From NCBI RefSeq assembly GCF_000722545.1, contig NZ_JNVM01000016.1:124001-188000 (forward strand): DNA of 64,000 nt. Direction: 5' to 3'. Positions within the stretch are counted from its first letter, which is position 1. Every line of letters starts with the position of its first letter. Shown piece by piece: positions 26,371-34,967 of the stretch. Origin of the DNA: Paenibacillus tyrphae. GTDB lineage: Bacteria > Bacillota > Bacilli > Paenibacillales > NBRC-103111. The notes below the pieces were generated by a model. It did no database searches. It was not told the origin of the DNA and saw only the letters and a program-made list of their open reading frames with translations. Both the position numbers and the translations under genes were made by a program.

Positions 26371-27306
26371 ATGAAAAAATATATCGCCATTCGGGCTGTG
26401 TACATCTTGATCACGCTGTGGATCATTGCGACGCTGACGTTTTTTCTCATGAAGCAGCTCCCGGGATCGCCGTTTGACGAAGAAAAATTGGCTTTGCTGC
26501 CAGCTGCGGCGAAAGCGGAGATCTATGCCAAATACAGCTTGGATCAGCCGGTGTGGAAGCAATATGTGCATTATATGGGCAATTTGGCGCGGGCCGACTT
26601 GGGCACTTCCTTTTTTTATAAGGGCCGACCGGTGCTGGACATTATCTTGAACCGCCTTGTTCCGTCCGCGCTTATCGGCGTTCAGGCGATTGTGCTCGGG
26701 GTTGCGCTCGGTCTAATTCTCGGAGTGGTTGCAGCGCTCCGCCATAATACGCTGTGGGATGCGGTCGCGATGTTCATTGCGGTGATCGGCGTATCGATTC
26801 CCAACTTCGTCTTCGCCGCTTTGCTGCAGTATTATGTCGGGATGAAATGGGGGCTGCTGCCGGTCGCTTTTTGGAAAAGCTACTCCAGCTCCGTCATGCC
26901 CTCCATTGCATTATCACTCATTGTCATCGCACTAATCGCGCGGTTTATCCGCAACGAAATGCTGGAGGTATTGCAGCAGGACTATATCGTGCTGGCGAAA
27001 GCCAAAGGGCTCAGCCCGTTCGCCATCGTATGGAGGCATGCGATCCGCAATGCGCTGATTCCCGTCATTACGATTCTGGGTCCCATCACCGTGAACATTT
27101 TGACCGGCTCGCTGGTCATTGAAAGCATATTTAGCGTGCCGGGGATCGGCAGTTTATTTGTCGATGCCATCAAAATGAACGATTACACCACGATTATGGG
27201 CGTGACGATTTTTTACAGCGCGTTTTTTGTGCTGATTGTGCTGATCGTCGATCTGCTGTACCGGGTCATTGACCCGAGAATCCGTCTGGCGGGAGGGGTG
27301 AAGTGA
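26371..27306 (+). CDS. peptide ABC transporter permease (OppB/DppB type)
   Basis: A 311-residue inner-membrane permease with six predicted helices and the DppB signature N-terminus (YILITLWIIATLTFFLMKQLPGSPF). The EAA loop that contacts the ATPase is VLAKAKGLSPFAIVWRHAIRNALIPVI. It pairs with the next permease to form the channel. ATG at 26371 has AGAGGTG upstream. Its stop overlaps the GTG start of the next gene by 4 bases, implying coupled translation. Confidence 0.93.
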   Translation: MKKYIAIRAVYILITLWIIATLTFFLMKQLPGSPFDEEKLALLPAAAKAEIYAKYSLDQPVWKQYVHYMGNLARADLGTSFFYKGRPVLDIILNRLVPSALIGVQAIVLGVALGLILGVVAALRHNTLWDAVAMFIAVIGVSIPNFVFAALLQYYVGMKWGLLPVAFWKSYSSSVMPSIALSLIVIALIARFIRNEMLEVLQQDYIVLAKAKGLSPFAIVWRHAIRNALIPVITILGPITVNILTGSLVIESIFSVPGIGSLFVDAIKMNDYTTIMGVTIFYSAFFVLIVLIVDLLYRVIDPRIRLAGGVK

Positions 27307-28238
27307 CCATGCTGAACTACGAATCGCGGGAACTGGACCGCTTGTTCGTCCCGACCACCGTCGATGCCCATGAAAGCGAGAGCGTATCCGGTCCTCCCTT
27401 AAACGCGTTTCAGGAAAGCTGGCGGCGGCTCCGCCAAAACCGCGGAGCGCTTGTCAGTCTGTACCTTCTTCTTCTGCTCGGTCTCTTGGCCGTGGTTGGC
27501 CCTTGGATGAGTCATTATACGTACTTCGATACGAATTACAGCTCCGCTTACCAAGGGCCGAACGCCGATCATTGGCTCGGCACGGATAAATTCGGCCGCG
27601 ATCAATGGGTCCGAATTTGGCAGGGCACGCGCATCTCGCTGCTGATCGCCCTGCTGGCGGCGGCGCTGGATCTGTGCATCGGCGTCGCGTATGGGGCCGT
27701 CTCGGCGCTGCTGGGCGGCAGAACGGATACAATCATGCAGCGGATCATTGAGATTTTGGTCAGCGTGCCGAGTCTGATTGTCGTCATTCTGCTGATGATG
27801 GCGATGAAGCCGGGCATTTTTACGATCATTGTGGCGATGGTCATTACCGGCTGGGTCAACATGGCGCGCTTGGTGCGGGCGCAAATTTTGAAGCTGAAAG
27901 AGCAGGAATTCGTGCTGGCGGCCCGCACGCTGGGGGCAAGCAACACGCGCCTGATCTTGACGCATCTGGTTCCGAACACGATCGGAGTCATTGTCATCAA
28001 TACGATGTTTACGATTCCTTCGGCGATATTTACGGAGGCGTTCCTCAGCTTTATCGGTCTGGGGTTGCAGGAGCCCATGGCTTCGCTCGGCGTGCTTATC
28101 AATACGGGGTATCAATCGCTGAACACGAACTACTATTTGCTGTTGTTTCCGGCTTTGATCATTATTGCGATTATGGTGGGCTTCAATATATTGGCGGACG
28201 GATTGCGGGATGCGCTGGACCCGAGAATGCGCAAATAG
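27303..28238 (+). CDS. peptide ABC transporter permease (OppC/DppC type)
   Basis: A 311-residue permease, OppC-like: a short cytoplasmic N-terminus (OppC_N, SWRRLRQNRGALVSLYLLLLLG), six helices and the EAA loop VLAARTLGASNTRLILTHLVPN. The GTG start at 27303 overlaps the previous stop and has GGAGG 6 bases upstream; the ATG at 27309 is an alternative. It forms the importer channel with the OppB-type partner. Confidence 0.93.
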   Translation: MTMLNYESRELDRLFVPTTVDAHESESVSGPPLNAFQESWRRLRQNRGALVSLYLLLLLGLLAVVGPWMSHYTYFDTNYSSAYQGPNADHWLGTDKFGRDQWVRIWQGTRISLLIALLAAALDLCIGVAYGAVSALLGGRTDTIMQRIIEILVSVPSLIVVILLMMAMKPGIFTIIVAMVITGWVNMARLVRAQILKLKEQEFVLAARTLGASNTRLILTHLVPNTIGVIVINTMFTIPSAIFTEAFLSFIGLGLQEPMASLGVLINTGYQSLNTNYYLLLFPALIIIAIMVGFNILADGLRDALDPRMRK

Positions 28239-28292
28239 TCTGAAGCGCCCTGTCATGGACCTGTGAACGAGAGAACAAGGAGCGATACGGGG

Positions 28293-29300
28293 ATGGAGAA
28301 AATTCTGGAAGTCAAGGACTTGGAAATTTCGTTCCAAAGCTACAAGGGGGAAATTCAAGCCGTCCGCGGGGTCAGCTTCGAACTGGCAAAAGGGGAGACT
28401 CTGGCCATCGTCGGGGAATCGGGCTCGGGGAAGTCGGTCACGTCCAAAGGCATCATGCGGTTGCTGCCGCATCCGTACGGGAAGATCAAGAACGGGAAGC
28501 TTCTGTTAGCGGGAGAAGACTTGATGGAGCGCTCGAATAAGCAAATGCGGAACATTCGCGGGGCCGAAATTTCGATGATTTTCCAAGACCCGATGACGTC
28601 GCTCAATCCGACGATGACAGTAGGAAGTCAGCTCATGGAAGGCTTAATGCAGCACCGGAAGCTCGGTAAATCGGAAGCGGCGGAAATCGCGCTGGATCTG
28701 CTGAGGCAGGTCGGCGTCCCCAACCCGCAAGTGCGGATAAAGCAATACCCGCACCAATTTTCCGGGGGGATGCGGCAGCGTGTGGTGATTGCCATTGCGC
28801 TCGCCTGCAACCCGAAGGTGCTGATCGCGGATGAGCCCACCACAGCGCTGGACGTCACGATTCAAGCGCAGATTCTGGACTTATTGAAGGAGCTGCAGCG
28901 GGAAAAGGGGACGTCCATCATTCTCATTACGCATGATTTGGGAGTCGTCGCCAACATCGCTCACCGGGTGGCCGTCATGTATGCGGGGCAAATTGTCGAG
29001 ACCGGAACGGCGGACGAAATCTTTGTTGACCCGAAGCATCCGTATACTTGGGGCCTTCTTTCCTCCATGCCGAAAATCCATGAGCATACCGAAGCGCTGC
29101 TGAGCATCCCCGGGACGCCGCCCGATCTGATCCGTATGCCGATCGGCTGCGCTTTTGCCGCCCGGTGTCCTTATGTCATGGAAGTATGTCGGGCTTTGCC
29201 GCCGAGAACGAAGGCCGTCACGGGAACCCATCAGGCCGCTTGCTGGCTGTTGGACGAGAGAGCCCCGCGTATTCAGCCGCCGCAAGGCGCAAGACCATGA
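28293..29300 (+). CDS. peptide ABC transporter ATP-binding protein (OppD/DppD type)
   Basis: A 335-residue ATPase with Walker A GESGSGKS, signature FSGGMRQRV, Walker B VLIADEPTTALD and the oligopeptide-transporter C-terminal extension with a cysteine pair (CAFAARCPYVMEVC). It energises the importer. The ATG at 28293 follows AAGGAG; a GTG at 28263 is in frame but lacks a site. No OppF-type partner follows, so the importer needs an unlinked second ATPase or runs as an OppD homodimer. A peptidase gene starts 16 bases after the stop. Confidence 0.93.
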   Translation: MEKILEVKDLEISFQSYKGEIQAVRGVSFELAKGETLAIVGESGSGKSVTSKGIMRLLPHPYGKIKNGKLLLAGEDLMERSNKQMRNIRGAEISMIFQDPMTSLNPTMTVGSQLMEGLMQHRKLGKSEAAEIALDLLRQVGVPNPQVRIKQYPHQFSGGMRQRVVIAIALACNPKVLIADEPTTALDVTIQAQILDLLKELQREKGTSIILITHDLGVVANIAHRVAVMYAGQIVETGTADEIFVDPKHPYTWGLLSSMPKIHEHTEALLSIPGTPPDLIRMPIGCAFAARCPYVMEVCRALPPRTKAVTGTHQAACWLLDERAPRIQPPQGARP

Positions 29301-29316
29301 AGGGGGAAAGGTAAAG

Positions 29317-30789
29317 ATGAAATCCGTCAACTGGACCGAGGAAGTGTTGAGAAGAAAAGAAGCGCTGCTGAGCGACCTAACGGAGCTGCTGAAAATCCCA
29401 AGCGTCAAAGATGTAAGCACCGGTGAAGCGGGCAAGCCGATGGGGCGGGAGATCGCCCGGGCGTTGGAGTTTATGCTGGGGCTTGCCGACCGCGAACAGT
29501 GGCGGACATGCAGCTTGGACGGCTACGCAGGCTATGCGGAATACGGCCCGGCCGAGAGCGCCGATTATATCGGAGTGCTGTGTCATCTGGATGTGGTCCC
29601 GGCGACCGGACCATGGAATTCTCCGCCCTTTGAACCGGAGGTCCGCGACGGAAAATTGTACGCGCGCGGAGCGATCGACGACAAAGGGCCGACGATGGCG
29701 GCGTTTTATGCGATGAAAATCGTCAAGGAGCTGAGCCTTCCGCTGAAGCATCGGGTACGGATCATCTTCGGCACGGACGAGGAGCATACGATGAGCTGCA
29801 TGGAATATTACCGGCGGGTCGAGAAAATGCCGGTAGCCGGATTTGCACCGGATGCGGACTTCCCGATCATTCATGCGGAAAAGGGGCAGATCAATACGAG
29901 AATCGTCCTGCAAAAGAGCGGCGATGCCGGTGAACAAATGGGGACGGGACAAGGGATTGTGGAATTGGTTTCCTTCCATTCCGGGAGTGCGGCGAATATG
30001 GTTCCCGAATCGGCGGAAGCTGCGGTGACCGGAGAACTTCCGCTGCTTGCGGCGTTGGCCGGGCAATTTAGTGATTATTGCAATGGAAATCGTTTGAAAG
30101 GCACGGCGTCCGTTCAAGATGGGACGCTCGTTCTGACTCTGCAAGGGAAGGCAGCGCATGGCATGGAGCCGCAGTTAGGCGTGAACGCCGGACTCAAGCT
30201 CATTCATTTTCTGAGGGATTACGATTTTAAGCCCGATGCACAGCATTTTATCGCCTGTCTGGACGAATATTTTTATGACGATCCTGCGGGGCGGCGCATC
30301 GGGATCGGTTGCGAAGACGAGATTATGGGGCCTTTGACGGTGAATGTGGGGATTATGCGGTATGCGGCTTCGTCGGAACCTTCGTTTGCTTACCTCAATA
30401 TCAGGTTTCCGCTTGTGGCGGATGAACTGCGTCACGTCGAGACCATTCGCGACAAGGTCGGGAAGTACCGTTTTGCCATGGAGCCGCCGATTCTGAAAAA
30501 GCCGCATCATGTTGCCAAGGATCATCCAATGATCGCAGCGCTTCAGGCTATTTACCATGAAGAAACTTCGCTGGAGCCCGAACTGCTCACGACGGGCGGG
30601 GGCACGTATGCCAGCTTCCTGGATAACGGTGTCGCATTCGGCGCGTTGTTTCCGGGAAAAGAAAACGTCGCCCATCAGACGGACGAATATATCGAGATCG
30701 AGGATCTGCTTAAAGCGACCGTCATTTACGCCAGAGCGATTTACGAGCTGGCTAATTTGGATTATGAATTGGTTTATTTAACAAATTGA
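29317..30789 (+). CDS. pepV: M20 family dipeptidase, PepV type
   Basis: A 490-residue cytoplasmic zinc dipeptidase. Metal-site motifs are in order: GVLCHLDVVPATGPWNSPPF (His, Asp), ARGAIDDKGP (bridging Asp), GTDEEHTMSCMEYY (catalytic Glu and metal Glu), PDADFP, and a late HQTDEYIE (His). The PepV lid domain lies between. The ATG at 29317 follows AAGGGGGAAAGG. As the last gene of the importer operon it would hydrolyse imported dipeptides. Length is slightly above B. subtilis PepV-like proteins. Confidence 0.93.
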   Translation: MKSVNWTEEVLRRKEALLSDLTELLKIPSVKDVSTGEAGKPMGREIARALEFMLGLADREQWRTCSLDGYAGYAEYGPAESADYIGVLCHLDVVPATGPWNSPPFEPEVRDGKLYARGAIDDKGPTMAAFYAMKIVKELSLPLKHRVRIIFGTDEEHTMSCMEYYRRVEKMPVAGFAPDADFPIIHAEKGQINTRIVLQKSGDAGEQMGTGQGIVELVSFHSGSAANMVPESAEAAVTGELPLLAALAGQFSDYCNGNRLKGTASVQDGTLVLTLQGKAAHGMEPQLGVNAGLKLIHFLRDYDFKPDAQHFIACLDEYFYDDPAGRRIGIGCEDEIMGPLTVNVGIMRYAASSEPSFAYLNIRFPLVADELRHVETIRDKVGKYRFAMEPPILKKPHHVAKDHPMIAALQAIYHEETSLEPELLTTGGGTYASFLDNGVAFGALFPGKENVAHQTDEYIEIEDLLKATVIYARAIYELANLDYELVYLTN

Positions 30790-30939
30790 GCTTTATCGGT
30801 ACGGGACGGAAAGACCATCTTCCATTTTGCTTGACCGACGATGCGGGCAAAGAAATCGAGACGGGCATTGCGGACAAGGATCAGCCGGAAGGGAGATGTC
30901 GTCATCGATCAAAGCAAGGCCAAGCAGGCCACCGAAGCG
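30790..30939 (+). pseudogene. possible decayed coding remnant
   Basis: The 150 bp after pepV encode protein-like runs in shifting frames: SVRDGKTIFHFA, then DDAGKEIETGIADKDQPEG, then DVVIDQSKAKQATEAKG ending in TAG just inside the terminator. Each run is hydrophilic and plausible, but no single frame joins them and there is no start. It may be the 3' end of a frameshifted gene, or chance. I do not recognise the family. Confidence 0.25.
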
Positions 30940-30971
30940 AAGGGGTAGGGGGAAATTTCCCCCTACCCCTT
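30940..30971. terminator. long perfect hairpin between convergent genes
   Basis: A 32-base perfect palindrome (AAGGGGTAGGGGGAAA and its complement) lies between the pepV side and the VWA gene, whose stop codon lies within it. The T run is short, but the stem is very stable. Confidence 0.6.
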
Positions 30972-32672
30972 TGCGCTAAGCACGTCAAGCAGCAGCTCTT
31001 CGCTTTGCTGCGTTTCCCATGTCGCGGCGAAGCGTACTTGATGCGATACGCCCAAAATCTCGTACCGCTGGGCGAGATGCTGGCGCGCCGTGCCGACGAT
31101 CAGCGAGTGCAGGCGCACCTGTTTCGAGCGGCCCAGCTCGGCTAGCGCTTCGCGTACGGGCGGGGACACCGCGCCGACGCCGTCGGTCACCATGACGAAA
31201 TCGGCGTCATGGTAGCGCGGCTCGGCGGACACGAGCTCGATGCCGCGCCGCAGCGGGGCGTCGAAGTGCGTGCCGCCGCCGAAGGCGAGCTGCGACAGGG
31301 CGTAGAACGCCGGCCAGTCGGGCTTGCGCCAGTAGAGCGGGTGCTCGACCAGTTCGCCGCGGGCGCCGAACAGCAGTAGCCGAAAGTCGCGCTTCTCCAG
31401 CAGGCTGAAGGCGGCGAACGTAGCGACGAACAGCTGGGCGAGCCGCAGCTTGCTACCACGCATCGAATGGGACGTGTCAAGCATGCAGACGACCGGTCCT
31501 TTCAGGGGCTCTTGTGTCCAGCCAGAGACGTTGTAGGTGAGCAGCTTGCGCTCCAGCCACTTGACCATAAAATACGCTTCGTAGTCCTCGTCGGCCAGCA
31601 GACTCGCTTCGCTCGGCAGCATATGCGTAATATCGCCGGACTGCCGCAGGTCGTCATAGCTTTCCGGGATGCGTGGCGATCGGACCTTTCGGCGCTGCGC
31701 CTTCAGATGCTGTACGTTCCGGCCGATTTCCTGCAAGAAGGTGATGAGCTCGGGGTGGCGCTTCAGCTTCTCGACCCATTGCAGGTAATTGGCGAACTGC
31801 TGCCGGTGCAGCCGTCCGAGATCGCTGCCCCAGCGCCGGTTGGCGATCTGTTGGCTCGCCTGCAGCAGCTCGAACAGGTTCAGGCTTTCGCTGTCTTCGC
31901 GGCCGAGCGATTCCTGCAGCGCCCGGTTGAGCCAGCCGCCGAGCTGGGCTTCCAGCTCCCGCAGTGTCTCCCGGTCGCGGCGCTCCAGCCGCTCGATCCG
32001 CTTCTCGCGCTCGCCGAGCTCGGCTTCGGCCTTTTGGAGCTTCTGCCGAAGTTTGTCCCGCCGGACGAAGTCGGTCCGCATCTCCTCCTGCAGCGAACGG
32101 ATGCGTTCCTTCAGCGCGCCGATCTCCGCTTCCACAAGCGGCCGGCTGTCCAGCGCTGCCTGCTTTTCTTCGACGTTACGCTTGCCGCGCTGCAGCGTGT
32201 AGCCGACGAGCCGCAGCTGCTCGATCTGCTTTTCGTTCAAGCGCTCTTGCACTTGCGGTTGGTCCTCGCCTTGCCCTTGACGGCTCTCGTTTAAGCCGAT
32301 CGTCCGAAGCTGCTGCTCCTCCTGCTTGCGCCGCTTCACTTCGTCCTCGAACGTTTGCGTCAGCCACATGAGCGCCTTCAGCGCCGTTTTGAATGAGGCG
32401 TTGACCTCGCCTGTCGTCCTTGGATGGATCGCGCGGTAAAAGAACTGCTTCTGCAGCTCCGCCACAAGCCAGCGATGGAACGGCGCCGCCTCTCGGCTGC
32501 GATCAAGTTCGGGGCGGGCCAAATAGAAGCACATGAAAAAATCGGCAAACAGCTCCACCGAAAACCACGGCGTTTGCGCCTTGGCATCGCGAATCCACTC
32601 CTGCGCGGTGCGGGAGGAGTGGACGTACCCGTCAAATACGTAGCGGTCGATTTTTGCCGACCGGATGATCAT
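30963..32672 (-). CDS. VWA domain protein, ViaA/CoxE-like
   Basis: A 569-residue protein. Residues 160-260 are a charged coiled coil rich in Arg, Glu and Gln; the C-terminal third is a von Willebrand A domain with an intact metal-ion site DTSHS (CMLDTSHSMRGSK), a Thr in GGTHFD and Asp in VMVTDGVG. It follows a MoxR-type AAA ATPase gene by 74 bases on the same strand, which is the arrangement of RavA-ViaA and other MoxR-VWA pairs. Such pairs act as chaperones or insertion machines for metalloenzymes or respiratory complexes. ATG has GAGGTGAT upstream. Target unknown. Confidence 0.85.
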   Translation of the reverse strand: MIIRSAKIDRYVFDGYVHSSRTAQEWIRDAKAQTPWFSVELFADFFMCFYLARPELDRSREAAPFHRWLVAELQKQFFYRAIHPRTTGEVNASFKTALKALMWLTQTFEDEVKRRKQEEQQLRTIGLNESRQGQGEDQPQVQERLNEKQIEQLRLVGYTLQRGKRNVEEKQAALDSRPLVEAEIGALKERIRSLQEEMRTDFVRRDKLRQKLQKAEAELGEREKRIERLERRDRETLRELEAQLGGWLNRALQESLGREDSESLNLFELLQASQQIANRRWGSDLGRLHRQQFANYLQWVEKLKRHPELITFLQEIGRNVQHLKAQRRKVRSPRIPESYDDLRQSGDITHMLPSEASLLADEDYEAYFMVKWLERKLLTYNVSGWTQEPLKGPVVCMLDTSHSMRGSKLRLAQLFVATFAAFSLLEKRDFRLLLFGARGELVEHPLYWRKPDWPAFYALSQLAFGGGTHFDAPLRRGIELVSAEPRYHDADFVMVTDGVGAVSPPVREALAELGRSKQVRLHSLIVGTARQHLAQRYEILGVSHQVRFAATWETQQSEELLLDVLSAKG

Positions 32673-32746
32673 GCCGAATCACCTCGCTGCCGAGGAAGTC
32701 CGGTGAATGCTCCGCCTGCGCTGCGGCATGTTCATTCATCGGGCTT

Positions 32747-34054
32747 CTAGAGTGTGTAGTCGTATTGAACGCCCGGAATTTCGCGGTCGAACAGCGTCCG
32801 GTACAGCCCTTGCATCGATTGCAAAATGCGTTCGCCCTGGATACGCAGGTGCGTATACTTCACCGCATACTCCGCCGTTTGCAGCAGCAGGAAATTGCGG
32901 TTGCGGATGTAACCGGGCAAGTCCTTTTCCCGCTGCAGCCACTGGACCAGCTTGCTTTGCAGCTCCCGCGCCTTATCCTCCAGCTCCAGCCGGCATTCCT
33001 CCAGATTGGCTCTCGCCTTGTCCTGTTCTTCCTTGCTCAGTCGGCCGCCGACTTCTTTTTTGAACTGAAACGCATGAAGCGCGTCTTCTTCTTCGAGCCA
33101 ATGCTTGGCGATCCGGTCGTAGCGGCGGAGAGGGAGCTCTTTTTCCGTCTCTTGTTTAAGCCCCTCCTGAAATACCTTCTGAAATATTTCCTTCAGCGTG
33201 CCGTAATCCTCCGGCAGATCCCACAGCATATGCGGGGTGTACACGGTATCCCACACGTTGACCTCGCGGCGGCCGTTCAGCGCGGCTGACGTTTTCCACA
33301 GCTGTCCGATTTTGCGCCAGCGGCGGTCGGACAAGGCGAATTCCTTCGCTTCCAGCTCGGTTTTGAGCTGATACAGCATATAGATCAGCGTTTCGGGGAT
33401 GACGACACCCTCGCTTTCCCGCCGCACGGTCTCGGTATCCCGCAGCGAGAGCAGGGCAGGGAGCGGCTCGCCCGGAAGCTGGAACATTTTCTCGTAGCTC
33501 GACATTTGTTTCAAGTACCCGACCTCGTAACGGATCAGGAAGCGGTCGTACAGTGCGGCGAGCTGTTCGTTTTCCTCGGGCAGCTCGTTGGAGGCGGCGA
33601 TCAGAAACAGCAGCGGCACGTCTTGCTTCTCCTGTCCGTTGAAAAACACCCGTTCGTTCAGGATGGACAGAAGCGCGTTCAAGATCGCGCTGTTCGCCTT
33701 GAAGATTTCGTCGAGGAAAGCAAAATCCGCCACAGGCAAATAGCCGTCCGTCTGACGGACGTATTGATCGGCTTTGAGCCGCTGCAGCGATACCGGTCCG
33801 AACATCTCGTCCGGCGTCGTGAAGCGCGTCAGCAAATAGTCGAACCAGCGACCGCTTCCGAACAATTGGGAGAGGGCGCGGGCAAGCTGCGATTTGGCGG
33901 TGCCGGGCGGGCCGATCAGCAGGGCGTTCTCGCCGGCCATCAGACCGAGCAGCAGCACCCGGATCAATTCTTCGCGTTCGAGAAAGCGGGCTTCCAAATG
34001 CCCGATCGCTTGCTCCAGTTTATGGCGTATCGATTCCAGCTCGTTCATATCCAT
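32747..34054 (-). CDS. MoxR/RavA-type AAA ATPase
   Basis: A 435-residue AAA+ ATPase. Walker A is IGPPGTAKSQLAR (about 41-53), Walker B FAFLDEIFKANSAILNALLSILNER, and sensor region LFLIAASNELPEE. The C-terminal third is charged and helical, like the RavA LARA/triple-helix region in position but not recognisably in sequence. It should form a hexamer and work with the VWA protein encoded 74 bases downstream. ATG at 34054 has only a weak site (GGGATG); a second ATG two codons later is possible. Confidence 0.88.
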   Translation of the reverse strand: MDMNELESIRHKLEQAIGHLEARFLEREELIRVLLLGLMAGENALLIGPPGTAKSQLARALSQLFGSGRWFDYLLTRFTTPDEMFGPVSLQRLKADQYVRQTDGYLPVADFAFLDEIFKANSAILNALLSILNERVFFNGQEKQDVPLLFLIAASNELPEENEQLAALYDRFLIRYEVGYLKQMSSYEKMFQLPGEPLPALLSLRDTETVRRESEGVVIPETLIYMLYQLKTELEAKEFALSDRRWRKIGQLWKTSAALNGRREVNVWDTVYTPHMLWDLPEDYGTLKEIFQKVFQEGLKQETEKELPLRRYDRIAKHWLEEEDALHAFQFKKEVGGRLSKEEQDKARANLEECRLELEDKARELQSKLVQWLQREKDLPGYIRNRNFLLLQTAEYAVKYTHLRIQGERILQSMQGLYRTLFDREIPGVQYDYTL

Positions 34055-34272
34055 CGTCGCATCCCGTCCGGACGCGGAAGCCGTCAGACTTGTATGAAAA
34101 TTGGACGGAGACGCTTCCTCCCTCGATCGTTATGTTTTCCGCGGCATCCATTTTCATATTGTAGCAGACCGCGGCTCTTTTCACTAATGATTCGGATCGA
34201 TTTTTCATTCCAAACCGCTTCATGCTACAATAAAGATCAAGGGCATTTATGGAAAAAAAGGAGAGATGGGAC

Positions 34273-34755
34273 ATGTCGGTTTACGATTTTTCGGCCACAA
34301 CGATTCAAGGGGCGGACAAGCCGCTGTCGGACTACCGGGGCAGCGTGCTGCTGATCGTCAATACGGCGAGCGCCTGCGGCCTGACGCCGCATTACGAAGG
34401 ACTTCAGAAGCTGTACGAAACCTATAAGGATCAAGGTCTGGTCGTGCTCGGCTTTCCGTGCAACCAGTTTGCCGGCCAGGAGCCCGGGACGGAGGCCGAG
34501 ATCGCACAGTTCTGTGAAACGCGCTATAACGTGACGTTCCCGCTGTTTGCCAAAATCGATGTCAAGGGAGAGCACGCGCATCCGCTTTATCAATACTTGG
34601 TCTCGCACGTGCCCGAGCCTTACCGGACCGGGGATATCGAATGGAATTTCGTGAAGTTTCTGGTCAACCGCCAAGGCGAGGTCGTCAAGCAGTACTCTGC
34701 GCGCACGGAACCTGCGGCCATCGAAGAAGACATTCAAAAGCTGTTAGGCGAATAA
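34273..34755 (+). CDS. bsaA: glutathione peroxidase family thiol peroxidase
   Basis: A 160-residue peroxidase related to B. subtilis BsaA. The peroxidatic Cys is in NTASACGLTPHYEGLQ (Cys, not Sec, about residue 36), the Gln is in LQKLYETYK, the second Cys is in GFPCNQFAGQEPG, and the Trp-Asn motif in IEWNFVKFLV. It reduces peroxides, in such bacteria with thioredoxin or bacillithiol rather than glutathione. ATG 34273 follows AAAAAGGAGAG; the upstream in-frame ATG at 34249 contains that site. It is divergent from the MoxR gene. Confidence 0.92.
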   Translation: MSVYDFSATTIQGADKPLSDYRGSVLLIVNTASACGLTPHYEGLQKLYETYKDQGLVVLGFPCNQFAGQEPGTEAEIAQFCETRYNVTFPLFAKIDVKGEHAHPLYQYLVSHVPEPYRTGDIEWNFVKFLVNRQGEVVKQYSARTEPAAIEEDIQKLLGE

Positions 34756-34769
34756 AATGGCGAGGCGAG

Positions 34770-34801
34770 CAGTCTGTTCCGCACCGGGACAGGCTGTTTT
34801 T
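34770..34801 (+). terminator. terminator of the glutathione peroxidase gene
   Basis: CAGTCTGTTCC (34770-34780) pairs with GGGACAGGCTG (34786-34796), allowing G-T pairs, around a 5-base loop and is followed by five T. Confidence 0.75.
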
Positions 34802-34967
34802 GCCGTTCATGGGGGGGGGAGAAGCCGAGCCTTCGAAAAAATACACCTTTTTCCGAAAGGAAAAACGGTCTATAATAAACAGGTATGAAGCGGTATATTC
34901 GTAGATTGCAAACGTGTGCAACCAGATCGACTGACGCCGCGGCTTGCGCAAAAGGGAGGCTGGACCT

